In this document: piece by piece, positions 26,404 to 34,439 of the stretch
Layout: each line of letters begins with the position of its first letter
Numbering within the stretch: the first letter of the stretch is position 1
DNA from: CAYRGY01 sp964424075
GTDB taxonomy: Bacteria; Patescibacteriota; Gracilibacteria; UBA1369
Length of the DNA: 64,000 nt
Reading direction: 5' to 3'
Assembly: GCA_964424075.1 (NCBI GenBank)
Contig: CAYRGY010000001.1
Coordinates: 1-64,000, forward strand
Position numbers and translations under genes: made by a program
The notes under the pieces: generated by a model
What the model saw: the letters and a program-made list of their open reading frames with translations, nothing else
Told to the model about the DNA's origin: nothing
Databases searched by the model: none

Positions 26404-26841
26404 ATGAAAGCAATTTTAAGAACAATTAGAATCACTCCTCAAAAAGCCAATCTTGTAGCCGGCATGGTTCGTAAAAAACCGGTAAATGATGCTTTGGAAA
26501 TTCTAAAATATACACCCAAGAAAGCGGCAAAAATTCTGTATAAACTTTTAAATAGTGCTGTAGCTAATGCTACAACTAATTATAAGCAAGAAAAGGGTAA
26601 CCTTTTTGTCAGAGAAATAGTCATCAATAAAGGGCCTACCTATAAAAGAAGTGTACCGATTTCCCGAGGTAGAGTTCACCCAATTGCTAAAAGAACTTCA
26701 CATATTACTGTTCTTCTAGGTATTCAAGATGCAGCAGCAACCAAGAAGACAACTAAAACTGATAAGACTGAAGAGAAAGCCGAGACTGCAACTAAGGAAG
26801 AGAAACCTAAAAAAGCTGCACCTAAATCCACTAAAAAATAA
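26404..26841 (+). CDS. rplV: 50S ribosomal protein L22 with Lys/Glu/Thr tail
   Basis: 145 residues. The uL22 core is about residues 1-108 (RITPQKANLVAGMVRKKPV, the tunnel hairpin region TYKRSVPISRGRVHPIAKRTSHI). The last 35 or so residues are low-complexity (TTKTDKTEEKAETATKEEK). The tail starts near the solvent side of the exit tunnel, as in L23. Confidence 0.96.
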   Translation: MKAILRTIRITPQKANLVAGMVRKKPVNDALEILKYTPKKAAKILYKLLNSAVANATTNYKQEKGNLFVREIVINKGPTYKRSVPISRGRVHPIAKRTSHITVLLGIQDAAATKKTTKTDKTEEKAETATKEEKPKKAAPKSTKK

Positions 26842-26853
26842 TAATATATTGCT

Positions 26854-27507
26854 ATGGGTCAAAAAGTAAATCCTATCATACAGCGAATCGGTATCATTAG
26901 AACTTGGGATTCTAGGTGGTTTGCTCCTAAGAAAAAGTACAGCAAATTCCTTCACCAGGATTTCGAGATTGAAAGTATCATTCAAAAAGAATTACCGGAT
27001 GCGGGAGTTTCCACAATCGAGATACATCGAACCGCCAATAAAGTAATTGTCACAATTCACAGTGCTAAACCCGGTATTATTATCGGTCGCCAAGGAGCCA
27101 ATTTGGATGCACTGCGTGACAAACTCAAAAAGCAATTTAACGAGGAGTTTTCTGTATCAATTAAAGAAATTAAGAAACCTGCACTTGATGCAACTTTGCT
27201 TGCTGATAGCGTTGCTAAGCAAATTGAGAAAAGAGTTTCCTATAGAAGAGCTGCAAAAATGGCCATGGAAAAAGCCATTGAAGCGGGCGCCAAAGGTGTG
27301 AAAATTTCCCTTGCCGGTCGTCTCAATGGAGTGGAAATTTCCCGTTCAGAATTCTTCTCTACCGGAAAAATCCCTCTTCACACATTCAGAGCCAATATCG
27401 ACTATGCAAATTTACCGGCTCGAACCACTTATGGAACCATTGGAATCAGCGTTTGGATTTATAAGGGAGATATCTTTAACCAAAAGGGCGAATACATCAA
27501 TAAATAA
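26854..27507 (+). CDS. rpsC: 30S ribosomal protein S3
   Basis: 217 residues of uS3. MGQKVNPIIQRIGIIRTWDS starts the protein; a KH domain with the GIIIGRQGANLDAL loop follows, then the C-terminal domain with YRRAAKMAMEKAIEAGAKGVK and GRLNGVEISRSE. S3 lines the mRNA entry channel and contributes helicase activity. Confidence 0.97.
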   Translation: MGQKVNPIIQRIGIIRTWDSRWFAPKKKYSKFLHQDFEIESIIQKELPDAGVSTIEIHRTANKVIVTIHSAKPGIIIGRQGANLDALRDKLKKQFNEEFSVSIKEIKKPALDATLLADSVAKQIEKRVSYRRAAKMAMEKAIEAGAKGVKISLAGRLNGVEISRSEFFSTGKIPLHTFRANIDYANLPARTTYGTIGISVWIYKGDIFNQKGEYINK

Positions 27508-27518
27508 TCTTGACCAAA

Positions 27519-27538
27519 AATCTATCACATAGTAGATT
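27519..27538 (+). promoter_or_regulatory. Small hairpin between rpsC and rplP
   Basis: AATCTA (27519-27524) pairs with TAGATT (27533-27538) around an 8-nt loop, in a 55-nt gap in an otherwise tightly packed array. There is no T-run. It may be an RNA processing or attenuation element, or chance. Confidence 0.25.
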
Positions 27539-27562
27539 GCACTGGCTTTAAACTAAGCACAT

Positions 27563-27982
27563 ATGTTCGGACCAAAGAAATCAAAATATCGCAAATCACA
27601 TCGCCTTCGTGGAAGCCAAGAAGGATTGGCTACCAAAGGACATTTGCCGGCATTCGGCACCTTCTGCTTGAAAGCTACAACCGGAGCGGAAATTACTGCC
27701 CGACAAATTGAAGCAGCTCGTCGTGCCATGACCAGACATATTAAGAGAGGAGGGAAAATCTGGATTAGAGTCTTTCCTCACAAACCTATTACCAAAAAAG
27801 CAGCGGAAGTACCTATGGGTTCAGGTAAAGGAGCATTGGATCACTACGTAGCTACAATCAGAAAAGGAACTATCATGTTTGAAATGGATGGTGTAACTGA
27901 AGATCTGGCTAAAGAAGCTATGAAATTGGCTGCCCAAAAGCTACCAGTAAAATGTAAATTTATTAATTCGAACGAAATCTAA
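27563..27982 (+). CDS. rplP: 50S ribosomal protein L16
   Basis: 139 residues of uL16 near the A-site tRNA elbow. KYRKSHRLRGSQEGLATKG, ITARQIEAARRAMTRHIKRGG and PMGSGKGALDHYVATI are canonical. Its stop overlaps the rpmC start as TAATG. Confidence 0.97.
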   Translation: MFGPKKSKYRKSHRLRGSQEGLATKGHLPAFGTFCLKATTGAEITARQIEAARRAMTRHIKRGGKIWIRVFPHKPITKKAAEVPMGSGKGALDHYVATIRKGTIMFEMDGVTEDLAKEAMKLAAQKLPVKCKFINSNEI

Positions 27983-28191
27983 TGTTAACAATAGAAGAAT
28001 TACGAAAATTAGACGCTAAAGCATTGCAAGAAGAGCTTAACAAAGCTCAACACGATTTAACCAAACATAAGTTACTGGTTGAGAATCAAACTTCTCAAAA
28101 AAGCGATACTCTTAGCAAAATCAAGAAATATATAGCTCAAATAAATACAGTACAAACTGAACAAAAATCACTAACTGCTAACAATGTCTAG
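27982..28191 (+). CDS. rpmC: 50S ribosomal protein L29
   Basis: 69 residues of uL29, two helices: MLTIEELRKLDAKALQEELN and the Lys/Gln-rich second helix. The family RxNP-type segment is weak, but length and position between L16 and S17 are decisive. It overlaps rplP (TAATG) and rpsQ (8 nt) on either side. Confidence 0.88.
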   Translation: MLTIEELRKLDAKALQEELNKAQHDLTKHKLLVENQTSQKSDTLSKIKKYIAQINTVQTEQKSLTANNV

Positions 28192-28438
28192 AAGTAAAAA
28201 AGGAACCGTTATCGGAGACAAAATGGAAAAGACTTTAGTGGTGCAAGTTCACACATATAAGCTTCACCCTAAGTATAAAAAGAGATACAGAATGTCCAAA
28301 AAATATATTGTAGATAATCCTCAGGGAGAATATAAAGTCGGAGATGAAGTCACTATTTATGAAACCAGACCACTAAGTAAAACCAAGCGTTGGACAGTGG
28401 TTGCACCAGAAAAAAAAGCAGCAGCTAAAACTGCCTAA
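28184..28438 (+). CDS. rpsQ: 30S ribosomal protein S17
   Basis: 84 residues of uS17, OB fold. GTVIGDKMEKTLVVQVHTYK, HPKYKKRYRMSKKY and VTIYETRPLSKTKRW match the family. The start overlaps the end of rpmC by 8 nt. Confidence 0.95.
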   Translation: MSRSKKGTVIGDKMEKTLVVQVHTYKLHPKYKKRYRMSKKYIVDNPQGEYKVGDEVTIYETRPLSKTKRWTVVAPEKKAAAKTA

Positions 28439-28450
28439 TCTTACTAAAAG

Positions 28451-28819
28451 ATGATACAACAAGAATCACTATTAAAAATCGCAGATAACTCAGGAGCCAA
28501 AGAAGCTAAATGCATCAAGGTTCTGGGAGGAACACGCAAAAGATACGCCCGCATCGGAGATGTGATAGTAGTAGCTATCAAACACGCTCAACCTAAAGGT
28601 ATTGTCAAAACACATGCCGTAGAAAAAGGTGTAGTGGTTAGAACTAAGAAAGAGACTCGCCGCAAGGATGGTTCATATATTCGTTTCGACGAAAATGCAA
28701 TTGTAATCATCAATAAAGACGGTGAACCAAAAGGATCTCGTGTTTTCGGACCAATCCCTCGTGAACTTCGCGAAAAGGGTTATCAAAAAATTATCAGTTT
28801 AGCACCAGAAGTATTATGA
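28451..28819 (+). CDS. rplN: 50S ribosomal protein L14
   Basis: 122 residues of uL14. MIQQESLLKIADNSGAKEAKCIKVLGG, the KTKKETRRKDGSYIRFDEN loop and GSRVFGPIPRELREKGYQKI are complete. L14 forms intersubunit bridge B8. Ends as ATGA with rplX. Confidence 0.97.
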   Translation: MIQQESLLKIADNSGAKEAKCIKVLGGTRKRYARIGDVIVVAIKHAQPKGIVKTHAVEKGVVVRTKKETRRKDGSYIRFDENAIVIINKDGEPKGSRVFGPIPRELREKGYQKIISLAPEVL

Positions 28820-29163
28820 AACTCAAAGTAAACGACAACGTCATTGTAATCACAGGAAAAGATAAGGGTAAAACCGGAAAAATTATTGATATTGATCGTA
28901 AAAACAATCGCATTAAAGTGGAAAAACTGAATCTTCGCACTAAACATATTAAAAAAAGAGCAAATCAGCCCGGTGAAAAGATCAAACTGGAAGGATACAT
29001 GAATGCCTCGAATGTAATGATAGTTGATCCTAAAACTAATAAACCTACACGCATACATTTTCAAAAATTATCTACCGGCAAGAAAGAACGTATCAGTAGT
29101 AAATCAAAAAGTTCGCTGGATAATCTTGTCGCTAAAGCAACTAAATCTAAATCTAAGAAATAA
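28816..29163 (+). CDS. rplX: 50S ribosomal protein L24
   Basis: 115 residues of uL24 with the KOW motif DNVIVITGKDKGKTGKIID (about residues 6-24) and a basic C-terminal tail ending KSKSKK. An assembly initiator near the exit tunnel. ATGA overlap upstream and TAATG overlap downstream. Confidence 0.96.
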   Translation: MKLKVNDNVIVITGKDKGKTGKIIDIDRKNNRIKVEKLNLRTKHIKKRANQPGEKIKLEGYMNASNVMIVDPKTNKPTRIHFQKLSTGKKERISSKSKSSLDNLVAKATKSKSKK

Positions 29164-29738
29164 TGGCTACCAAATCAGCATCAAAACCCGTTTTCCTCAG
29201 AGAAATTTACAAAAATGAAATTGTTTCTCGACTTCAACAGGATTTAAAAATCAAGAACGTTAATGCTGTACCTAAAGTTGAAAAAGTTATCATCAATGTG
29301 GGTATTGGTAAATTGTTGGAAGGAAGTAAGGACTATTCAGAAATTGTTGACAATATCACAAGAATTGCCGGTCAAAAACCGGTGGTGGCACAAGCTCGCA
29401 AATCTATCTCCAATTTCAAAATCAGAGAGGGTATGCCAGTTGGCATTCATGTAACCCTACGTGGAGAAAGTATGTATAACTTCATCTATAAATTGGTAAA
29501 TATCGTGCTACCACGTACTAGAGACTTCAGAGGAATTTCTCCGAAAAGCTTTGATGGTAAAGGAAATTATTCACTAGCAATTAAGGAACATACTGTATTT
29601 CCGGAAATAAATCAGGATGATATCGTACGAGCACATGGACTACAGATCACAGTAGTTACTAATGCCAAAAACAATCAAGAATCTTATCAATTATTGAAAG
29701 AACTAGGCTTCCCATTCCAAGGAGCCCCTACTAAATAA
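29163..29738 (+). CDS. rplE: 50S ribosomal protein L5
   Basis: 191 residues of uL5, which binds 5S rRNA. VPKVEKVIINVGIGK, GQKPVVAQARKSISNFKIREG and the P-site contact segment DFRGISPKSFDGKGNYSLAIKEH are present. A short basic N-terminal extension (MATKSASKP) precedes the family start. Begins inside the rplX stop. Confidence 0.97.
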   Translation: MATKSASKPVFLREIYKNEIVSRLQQDLKIKNVNAVPKVEKVIINVGIGKLLEGSKDYSEIVDNITRIAGQKPVVAQARKSISNFKIREGMPVGIHVTLRGESMYNFIYKLVNIVLPRTRDFRGISPKSFDGKGNYSLAIKEHTVFPEINQDDIVRAHGLQITVVTNAKNNQESYQLLKELGFPFQGAPTK

Positions 29739-29755
29739 CGCCTAAACTTAAATCA

Positions 29756-29980
29756 ATGGCAAGAAAAGCACTTATTGTAAAAACTGAGAACAGACAGAAA
29801 AAGGCTATTAGTGAGTATGCAGCCGGTAAAAAGCCCAAGCATAGCACTAAAGTCTATAATCGTTGTAAGCTTTGCGGCAGACAACACGGATATATGAGAA
29901 AGTTTGGTATTTGTCGCATCTGTTTCAGAGAAAAAGCCAGAAACGGTAAAATAATGGGGCTCAAAAAATCTTCTTGGTAA
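29756..29980 (+). CDS. rpsN: 30S ribosomal protein S14, zinc form
   Basis: 74 residues, the short zinc-binding uS14 type: RCKLCGRQHGYMRKFGICRIC carries the CxxC-CxxC site. About 13 residues longer at the N-terminus than the commonest short form. It lies between L5 and S8 as usual. Confidence 0.95.
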   Translation: MARKALIVKTENRQKKAISEYAAGKKPKHSTKVYNRCKLCGRQHGYMRKFGICRICFREKARNGKIMGLKKSSW

Positions 29981-29996
29981 AATAACTAAACTTAAA

Positions 29997-30377
29997 ATGT
30001 ATACAGATCCTATCGCAGACCTATTGACCAGAATCAGAAATGCCAGCCGAGCTCAAAAAGACTTGGTTGTACTTCCCCACTCTAAGAACAAGACTGATAT
30101 TCTTGAACAACTTAAAGCAAAGGGATTTATTAAATCATTTCAAGTTAATGGCGATCTGAAAAAAGATATTGAAATCACTTTAAATCCGGAAAAAACTGAC
30201 ATCGAATTGAAACGCGTCAGCAAGCCCGGACAAAGAATTTATATAAAGAGCAAGGATATTAAGAAAGTTAGAGGAGGAATCGGGATAGCTATTCTTTCCA
30301 CTCCCAAAGGAGTTATGACAGGTGAAGAAGCTAAAAAACAGAATCTCGGAGGTGAATTGATTTGTGAAGTATTTTAA
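29997..30377 (+). CDS. rpsH: 30S ribosomal protein S8
   Basis: 126 residues of uS8. DPIADLLTRIRNASRA at the N-terminus, KRVSKPGQRIYIKSKDIKKV and the conserved C-terminal GIAILSTPKGVMTGEEAKK. In E. coli S8 represses the spc operon at the L5 region; no matching site was identified here. Confidence 0.97.
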   Translation: MYTDPIADLLTRIRNASRAQKDLVVLPHSKNKTDILEQLKAKGFIKSFQVNGDLKKDIEITLNPEKTDIELKRVSKPGQRIYIKSKDIKKVRGGIGIAILSTPKGVMTGEEAKKQNLGGELICEVF

Positions 30378-30396
30378 TAAATAAATTTAATTAAAG

Positions 30397-30951
30397 ATGT
30401 CTAGAGTCGGAAAAAAACCAATTACAATCCCCCAGGGCGTAACCGTTGAAGTAGGTTCTGATAATCTGGTTAAAGTAAAAGGACCTAAGGGAGAATTATC
30501 AGCTTCAATTTCTGCTCCAATTAAAGTGGAAATCACTGATGATCAAGTTGCGGTTACCCGACCCAATAACATGAAAAAAAATCGTGAACTGCATGGACTA
30601 AGCCGCTCTCTGATTAATAATATGATTGAAGGAGTAACCAAAGGATTTGAAAAGAAACTGGAAATTCTGGGAGTCGGTTATCGCGCCAACTTACAAGGAA
30701 GCAAACTTGTCCTAAGCCTTGGACTATCACACAATATAGAATTCCAACCACCCGAGGGTATACAAATCGAGATTGATCAAGAAAAAAAGAATATCCTTAG
30801 TATCAAAGGTATTGATAAGCAAACAGTTGGAGAAGTAGCTGCCAAAATAAGATCATATCGCAAACCTGAACCCTACAAGGGCAAAGGCGTTCGCTATCTT
30901 GGAGAAAAAGTTCAAATTAAGGCAGGTAAAGCAGCCGGTAAAGAAAAATAA
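30397..30951 (+). CDS. rplF: 50S ribosomal protein L6
   Basis: 184 residues of uL6, two tandem domains. MSRVGKKPITIPQGVTVEV, LHGLSRSLINNMIEGVTKGF and the C-terminal EPYKGKGVRYLGEKVQIKAGK are canonical. Located near the factor-binding site. Confidence 0.97.
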   Translation: MSRVGKKPITIPQGVTVEVGSDNLVKVKGPKGELSASISAPIKVEITDDQVAVTRPNNMKKNRELHGLSRSLINNMIEGVTKGFEKKLEILGVGYRANLQGSKLVLSLGLSHNIEFQPPEGIQIEIDQEKKNILSIKGIDKQTVGEVAAKIRSYRKPEPYKGKGVRYLGEKVQIKAGKAAGKEK

Positions 30952-30971
30952 TTTAATTCTATCTTATAGTC

Positions 30972-31316
30972 ATGAATAACGTTAAACATCAACAACGAGT
31001 AAGTCGCAAAAGAAGAACTGCCGGCAAACTACAAAATCCCAGCAAAAGACCAAGACTTGTAGTCTTCAAGAGTCTCAACAATAATTATGCTCAAATTGTT
31101 GATGATCAATCCAATAAAACCATCGTTGGCACTTCTGACCTGAAAATTAAAACAGGTACTAAAATGGAAAAAGCTAAACAAGTTGGTTTGGAATTAGCAA
31201 AAATGGCTAAAGAAAAGAAAATCGATACTTGTGTATTCGATCGTAACGGTTTCCGCTTTCATGGACGCATAAAAGCTATTGCTGAAGGTGCTCGTGAAGG
31301 AGGGCTAAAGTTTTAA
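30972..31316 (+). CDS. rplR: 50S ribosomal protein L18
   Basis: 114 residues of uL18 binding 5S rRNA. RVSRKRRTAGKLQNPSKRPRL, SLNNNYAQIVDDQSNKT and the ending DRNGFRFHGRIKAIAEGAREGGLKF are typical. Confidence 0.97.
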   Translation: MNNVKHQQRVSRKRRTAGKLQNPSKRPRLVVFKSLNNNYAQIVDDQSNKTIVGTSDLKIKTGTKMEKAKQVGLELAKMAKEKKIDTCVFDRNGFRFHGRIKAIAEGAREGGLKF

Positions 31317-31340
31317 TCATCATATCTAACTCTATATAAC

Positions 31341-32033
31341 GTGGCTAAACAATTTAACAGAAAAGGTAAAGCTCCAGTCAAAGAGCAAAAAGAATACGAA
31401 GAAGAAGTAATACAGATTGACCGTGTTACTCGTGTGGTTAAAGGTGGTCGTCGTCTACGTTTCAGAGCTACTGTAGTTGTCGGGAATAAGAAAGGCAAAG
31501 TAGGTGTTGGCGTCGGAAAATCAGTTGAAGTTACCGGTGCTATTTCCAAAGCCATTGCCCAAGGTAAAAAGAATCTGATCGAAGTGCCATTAGTGGAAGG
31601 TACTATCCCCCATCAACTACAAATCAAATTCAAAAGCGCTAATATCAAACTAATGCCGGCTTGCCCTGGTACCGGAATTAAAGCGGGCGGCTCTGTACGT
31701 AAAGTACTCGAACTTGCCGGGGTTACCGACATTCTCAGTAAATCACTTGGAGCCAAAAACAGACTTAATAATAGCTTGGCAACTGTTAAAGCCTTGGGAA
31801 ATCTTAAACCTATTCCTTGGCTAAAAAAGAAATCCAACCCTATCCAAGCCGCTGGAACTTTAGCTGAAACAAAACCTCAAGAAAAGCAGCAAAATGCTGG
31901 ACAGAAAAACACTAAACCAATTGCTAAATCTGCCAAAGCTGCACCTAAAGCCAATAAAGAAACTGCGGCAAAAAATCCTGCAGCAAAAAATCCTGCAGCA
32001 AAATCATCTCCTAAAAAAGAGCGGAAAGACTAA
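31341..32033 (+). CDS. rpsE: 30S ribosomal protein S5 with long Ala/Lys tail
   Basis: 230 residues from GTG 31341. The uS5 core (residues about 15-165) has VTRVVKGGRRLRFRATVVVG, GKVGVGVGKSVEV and PGTGIKAGGSVRKVLELAG. About 60 extra residues of Lys, Ala, Pro and Gln follow, including a 15-bp tandem repeat encoding AAKNP. No rpmD (L30) gene lies between this gene and rplO, a recurrent feature of CPR genomes. Confidence 0.96.
   Translation: MAKQFNRKGKAPVKEQKEYEEEVIQIDRVTRVVKGGRRLRFRATVVVGNKKGKVGVGVGKSVEVTGAISKAIAQGKKNLIEVPLVEGTIPHQLQIKFKSANIKLMPACPGTGIKAGGSVRKVLELAGVTDILSKSLGAKNRLNNSLATVKALGNLKPIPWLKKKSNPIQAAGTLAETKPQEKQQNAGQKNTKPIAKSAKAAPKANKETAAKNPAAKNPAAKSSPKKERKD
31965..31994 (+). repeat. 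Tandem 15-bp repeat in rpsE
   Basis: Two adjacent copies of a 15-bp unit (GCAGCAAAAAATCCT, first copy one base different) with a partial third to about 32003, encoding AAKNP repeats in the S5 tail. In-frame unit length means slippage would lengthen the tail without breaking the gene. Confidence 0.8.
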
Positions 32034-32051
32034 ATCAATTAAAGTACTATC

Positions 32052-32555
32052 ATGCAAGCACTACAAAATTTACGACGCAATAAAGGCGCAACTAAAACTA
32101 GGAAACGACTTGGTCGCGGTGTCGGTTCAGGACTTGGAAAAACAGCCGGACGAGGTGAGAATGGTCAGAAATCCAGAACCGGTGGGAAAATTAGACCTGG
32201 CTTTGCCGGTGGTACTACTCCCCTTTATCGCAAAATGCCTAAACTAAAAGGTTTCAAGAATCCCAATCGTATTGTCTTTCAACCTGTCAATCTTAGTAAA
32301 TTAAACAAGTTTGAGGATGGAACTGAGGTCGACGTTATAAAGCTATACGAAAAGAAAATTATTAATGATAAGCAAAAACCGGTCAAAATTCTTGGAGGAG
32401 GAGAGATTGAAAAGAAGCTAACTATAAAAGTCAGTCGTGTTTCTGATTCAGCTAAAGAAAAAATAGAAGCTGCCGGAGGTAAAATTATTGAATTACTAAA
32501 GGAAGCACCTGCTAAAAAAGCTAAAAAAAAGTCTAAAGAAACCAAGACTAAATAA
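32052..32555 (+). CDS. rplO: 50S ribosomal protein L15
   Basis: 167 residues of uL15. The Gly/Arg/Lys-rich N-terminus (GVGSGLGKTAGRGENGQKSR, FAGGTTPLYRKMPKLKGF) and C-terminal SRVSDSAKEKIEAAGGKI match the family. It ends in a short Lys-rich tail (KKAKKKSKETKTK). It directly follows rpsE without rpmD between them. Confidence 0.96.
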   Translation: MQALQNLRRNKGATKTRKRLGRGVGSGLGKTAGRGENGQKSRTGGKIRPGFAGGTTPLYRKMPKLKGFKNPNRIVFQPVNLSKLNKFEDGTEVDVIKLYEKKIINDKQKPVKILGGGEIEKKLTIKVSRVSDSAKEKIEAAGGKIIELLKEAPAKKAKKKSKETKTK

Positions 32556-32566
32556 ATTATCTACCA

Positions 32567-33865
32567 ATGTTAAAATACTTACGCCAAATCTGGAACTCAA
32601 CAGAACTTCGCAACAAGATTCTCTTCACATTGGCAATTCTGATCATCTATCGCCTAATTGCTCAAATTTCCATACCCGGTGCCGACACTGATGCAATTAG
32701 ACTTATTTTTGAAAGAAATCAACTTCTGGGTACATACAGTCTCCTTACAGGTGGTAGTGCCGAGAACTTTTCCATAATCTTGATGGGACTTTCCCCATAT
32801 ATTAACGCCTCCATCATCATTCAGCTTCTGACAGTAATTGTTCCTAAATTAGAAGCCCTTTCCAAAGAAGGACAAGATGGACGTCGCAAACTTAATCAAT
32901 ATACACGTTGGTTAACAGTACCAATTGCCTTCTTGCAATCCTACGGTATGATTATCTTCCTTAACGCACAATCACAAATTCCGATTATTGAAAACATGGG
33001 AGCTCCGGAAGTAATTCTACCAATCATGTTAACCATCACTACAGGTGCTATCCTTTTGATGTGGCTAGGTGAACTCATCACAGAATATGGAATCAGTAAT
33101 GGTATCTCCATCTTGATTTTAGCCGGAATCCTCTCCTCCACTCCTGCCATTTTTAGTCAACAATTAGCTCTGGCTCAACAATCAACTGATCTTTTGATAC
33201 CATTCGTATTAATGATCCTGATAACACTAATCTTACTGGTGTTTGTTGTGCTAGTCTCGGAAGGAGAAAAGCGCATTCCCATAATCTATGCCACCAGAGG
33301 GGCTCGTGGGAGCAGTCAAAAATCCAATTTACCGATTCGTATCAACCAAGCCGGTATGATTCCGATTATCTTTGCCTTATCTGTAGTAAGCTTCCCTGGC
33401 ATCGTTGCTCAATTCATGCAAAATTCGACCAATCCAACACTAAAAGCAATTGCTGATTTCTTACTCTCCAATTTCCACGCTAATTCTGTTGGTTATCTGG
33501 TTTTCTACTTCCTCTTAGTACTTGGATTCACCTTCTTCTATGTCAGTATTACTTTCAATCCGGATCAAGTTGCCGAGAATATTCAAAAACGGGGAGGATA
33601 TATTCCAGGTATCAGACCGGGGCAAGAAACTTCCAAATATCTTGGGGCAGTTTCTAATCATCTGAATTTATTCGGAGGTGTCTTTATTGGACTTTTAGCT
33701 GTTTCACCTCAACTTTTAACTATGTTCTCCAGCTCTTTATCCATTGGAGCCATCCCAACATTAATTGGTGGTGCCGGCCTTATTATCATCGTCAGTGTTA
33801 TCCTGGAAATTGTTCGACAGATCAATGCCCAGCTGGTGATGCACGATTATAATAAACTTTATTAA
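32567..33865 (+). CDS. secY: Preprotein translocase channel subunit SecY
   Basis: 432 residues with ten transmembrane segments. Family landmarks: IYRLIAQISIPGAD near the plug, GLSPYINASIIIQLL, the cytoplasmic loop with EGEKRIPI and SNLPIRINQAGMIPIIFA, and PGIRPGQETSKYL before the last helices. It forms the Sec export channel used by the signal-peptide proteins in this window. Starts 11 nt after rplO; adk begins 1 nt after its stop. Confidence 0.97.
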   Translation: MLKYLRQIWNSTELRNKILFTLAILIIYRLIAQISIPGADTDAIRLIFERNQLLGTYSLLTGGSAENFSIILMGLSPYINASIIIQLLTVIVPKLEALSKEGQDGRRKLNQYTRWLTVPIAFLQSYGMIIFLNAQSQIPIIENMGAPEVILPIMLTITTGAILLMWLGELITEYGISNGISILILAGILSSTPAIFSQQLALAQQSTDLLIPFVLMILITLILLVFVVLVSEGEKRIPIIYATRGARGSSQKSNLPIRINQAGMIPIIFALSVVSFPGIVAQFMQNSTNPTLKAIADFLLSNFHANSVGYLVFYFLLVLGFTFFYVSITFNPDQVAENIQKRGGYIPGIRPGQETSKYLGAVSNHLNLFGGVFIGLLAVSPQLLTMFSSSLSIGAIPTLIGGAGLIIIVSVILEIVRQINAQLVMHDYNKLY

Positions 33866-33866
33866 T

Positions 33867-34439
33867 ATGGATTTAGTACTATTTGGAATTCAAGGCTCAG
33901 GCAAAGGAACTCAGGCCCGACTTTTGGCTGAACGCTATAATATGCGTATTTTTGAAATGGGTGGAGAACTACGTGAATATGCCAAAAAAGACACGGATTT
34001 AGGTCGCAAAATCAAAGAAACCCTGCAAAAAGGCCATCATGTAGACTCAGAAATAATTTTTGACATATTAAATGACTTCCTGGACCAACACCCTGCTGAA
34101 GAAGGCATTATATTTGACGGCGTCCCTCGAAATCATGAGCAGGAAGACAAATTTAAAGGAATAGTCAAAAAGCACAATCGCAAATTCATCGCTGTAAACC
34201 TGGTTATGGATGAAGAAAGAACTATTAAAAGACTATTGAAACGCGCTGAAATTGAAAATAGAAGTGACGATACTTATGATACAATCAAAAAAAGAATTGA
34301 AATTTTTCACCAAAAAACTCAACCTGTTATTGATCACTATCGCTCTCAAGGTTTGGTAATTGATGTTAACGGCGACCAAAGCATTGAAGATGTTAATCAA
34401 GCAATAGTGAGCAAAATGCAAACCTACCTCATAAATTAA
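33867..34439 (+). CDS. adk: Adenylate kinase, short form
   Basis: 190 residues converting AMP and ATP to two ADP. The P-loop reads GIQGSGKGTQ (usual GxPGxGKGTQ) and the AMP-site motif reads FDGVPRN (usual DGFPR). The LID is short with no zinc Cys. Place after secY is the standard one. Divergent but complete. Its TAA (34437-34439) is in the same frame as the following map coding region, which continues open immediately afterwards. Confidence 0.85.
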   Translation: MDLVLFGIQGSGKGTQARLLAERYNMRIFEMGGELREYAKKDTDLGRKIKETLQKGHHVDSEIIFDILNDFLDQHPAEEGIIFDGVPRNHEQEDKFKGIVKKHNRKFIAVNLVMDEERTIKRLLKRAEIENRSDDTYDTIKKRIEIFHQKTQPVIDHYRSQGLVIDVNGDQSIEDVNQAIVSKMQTYLIN

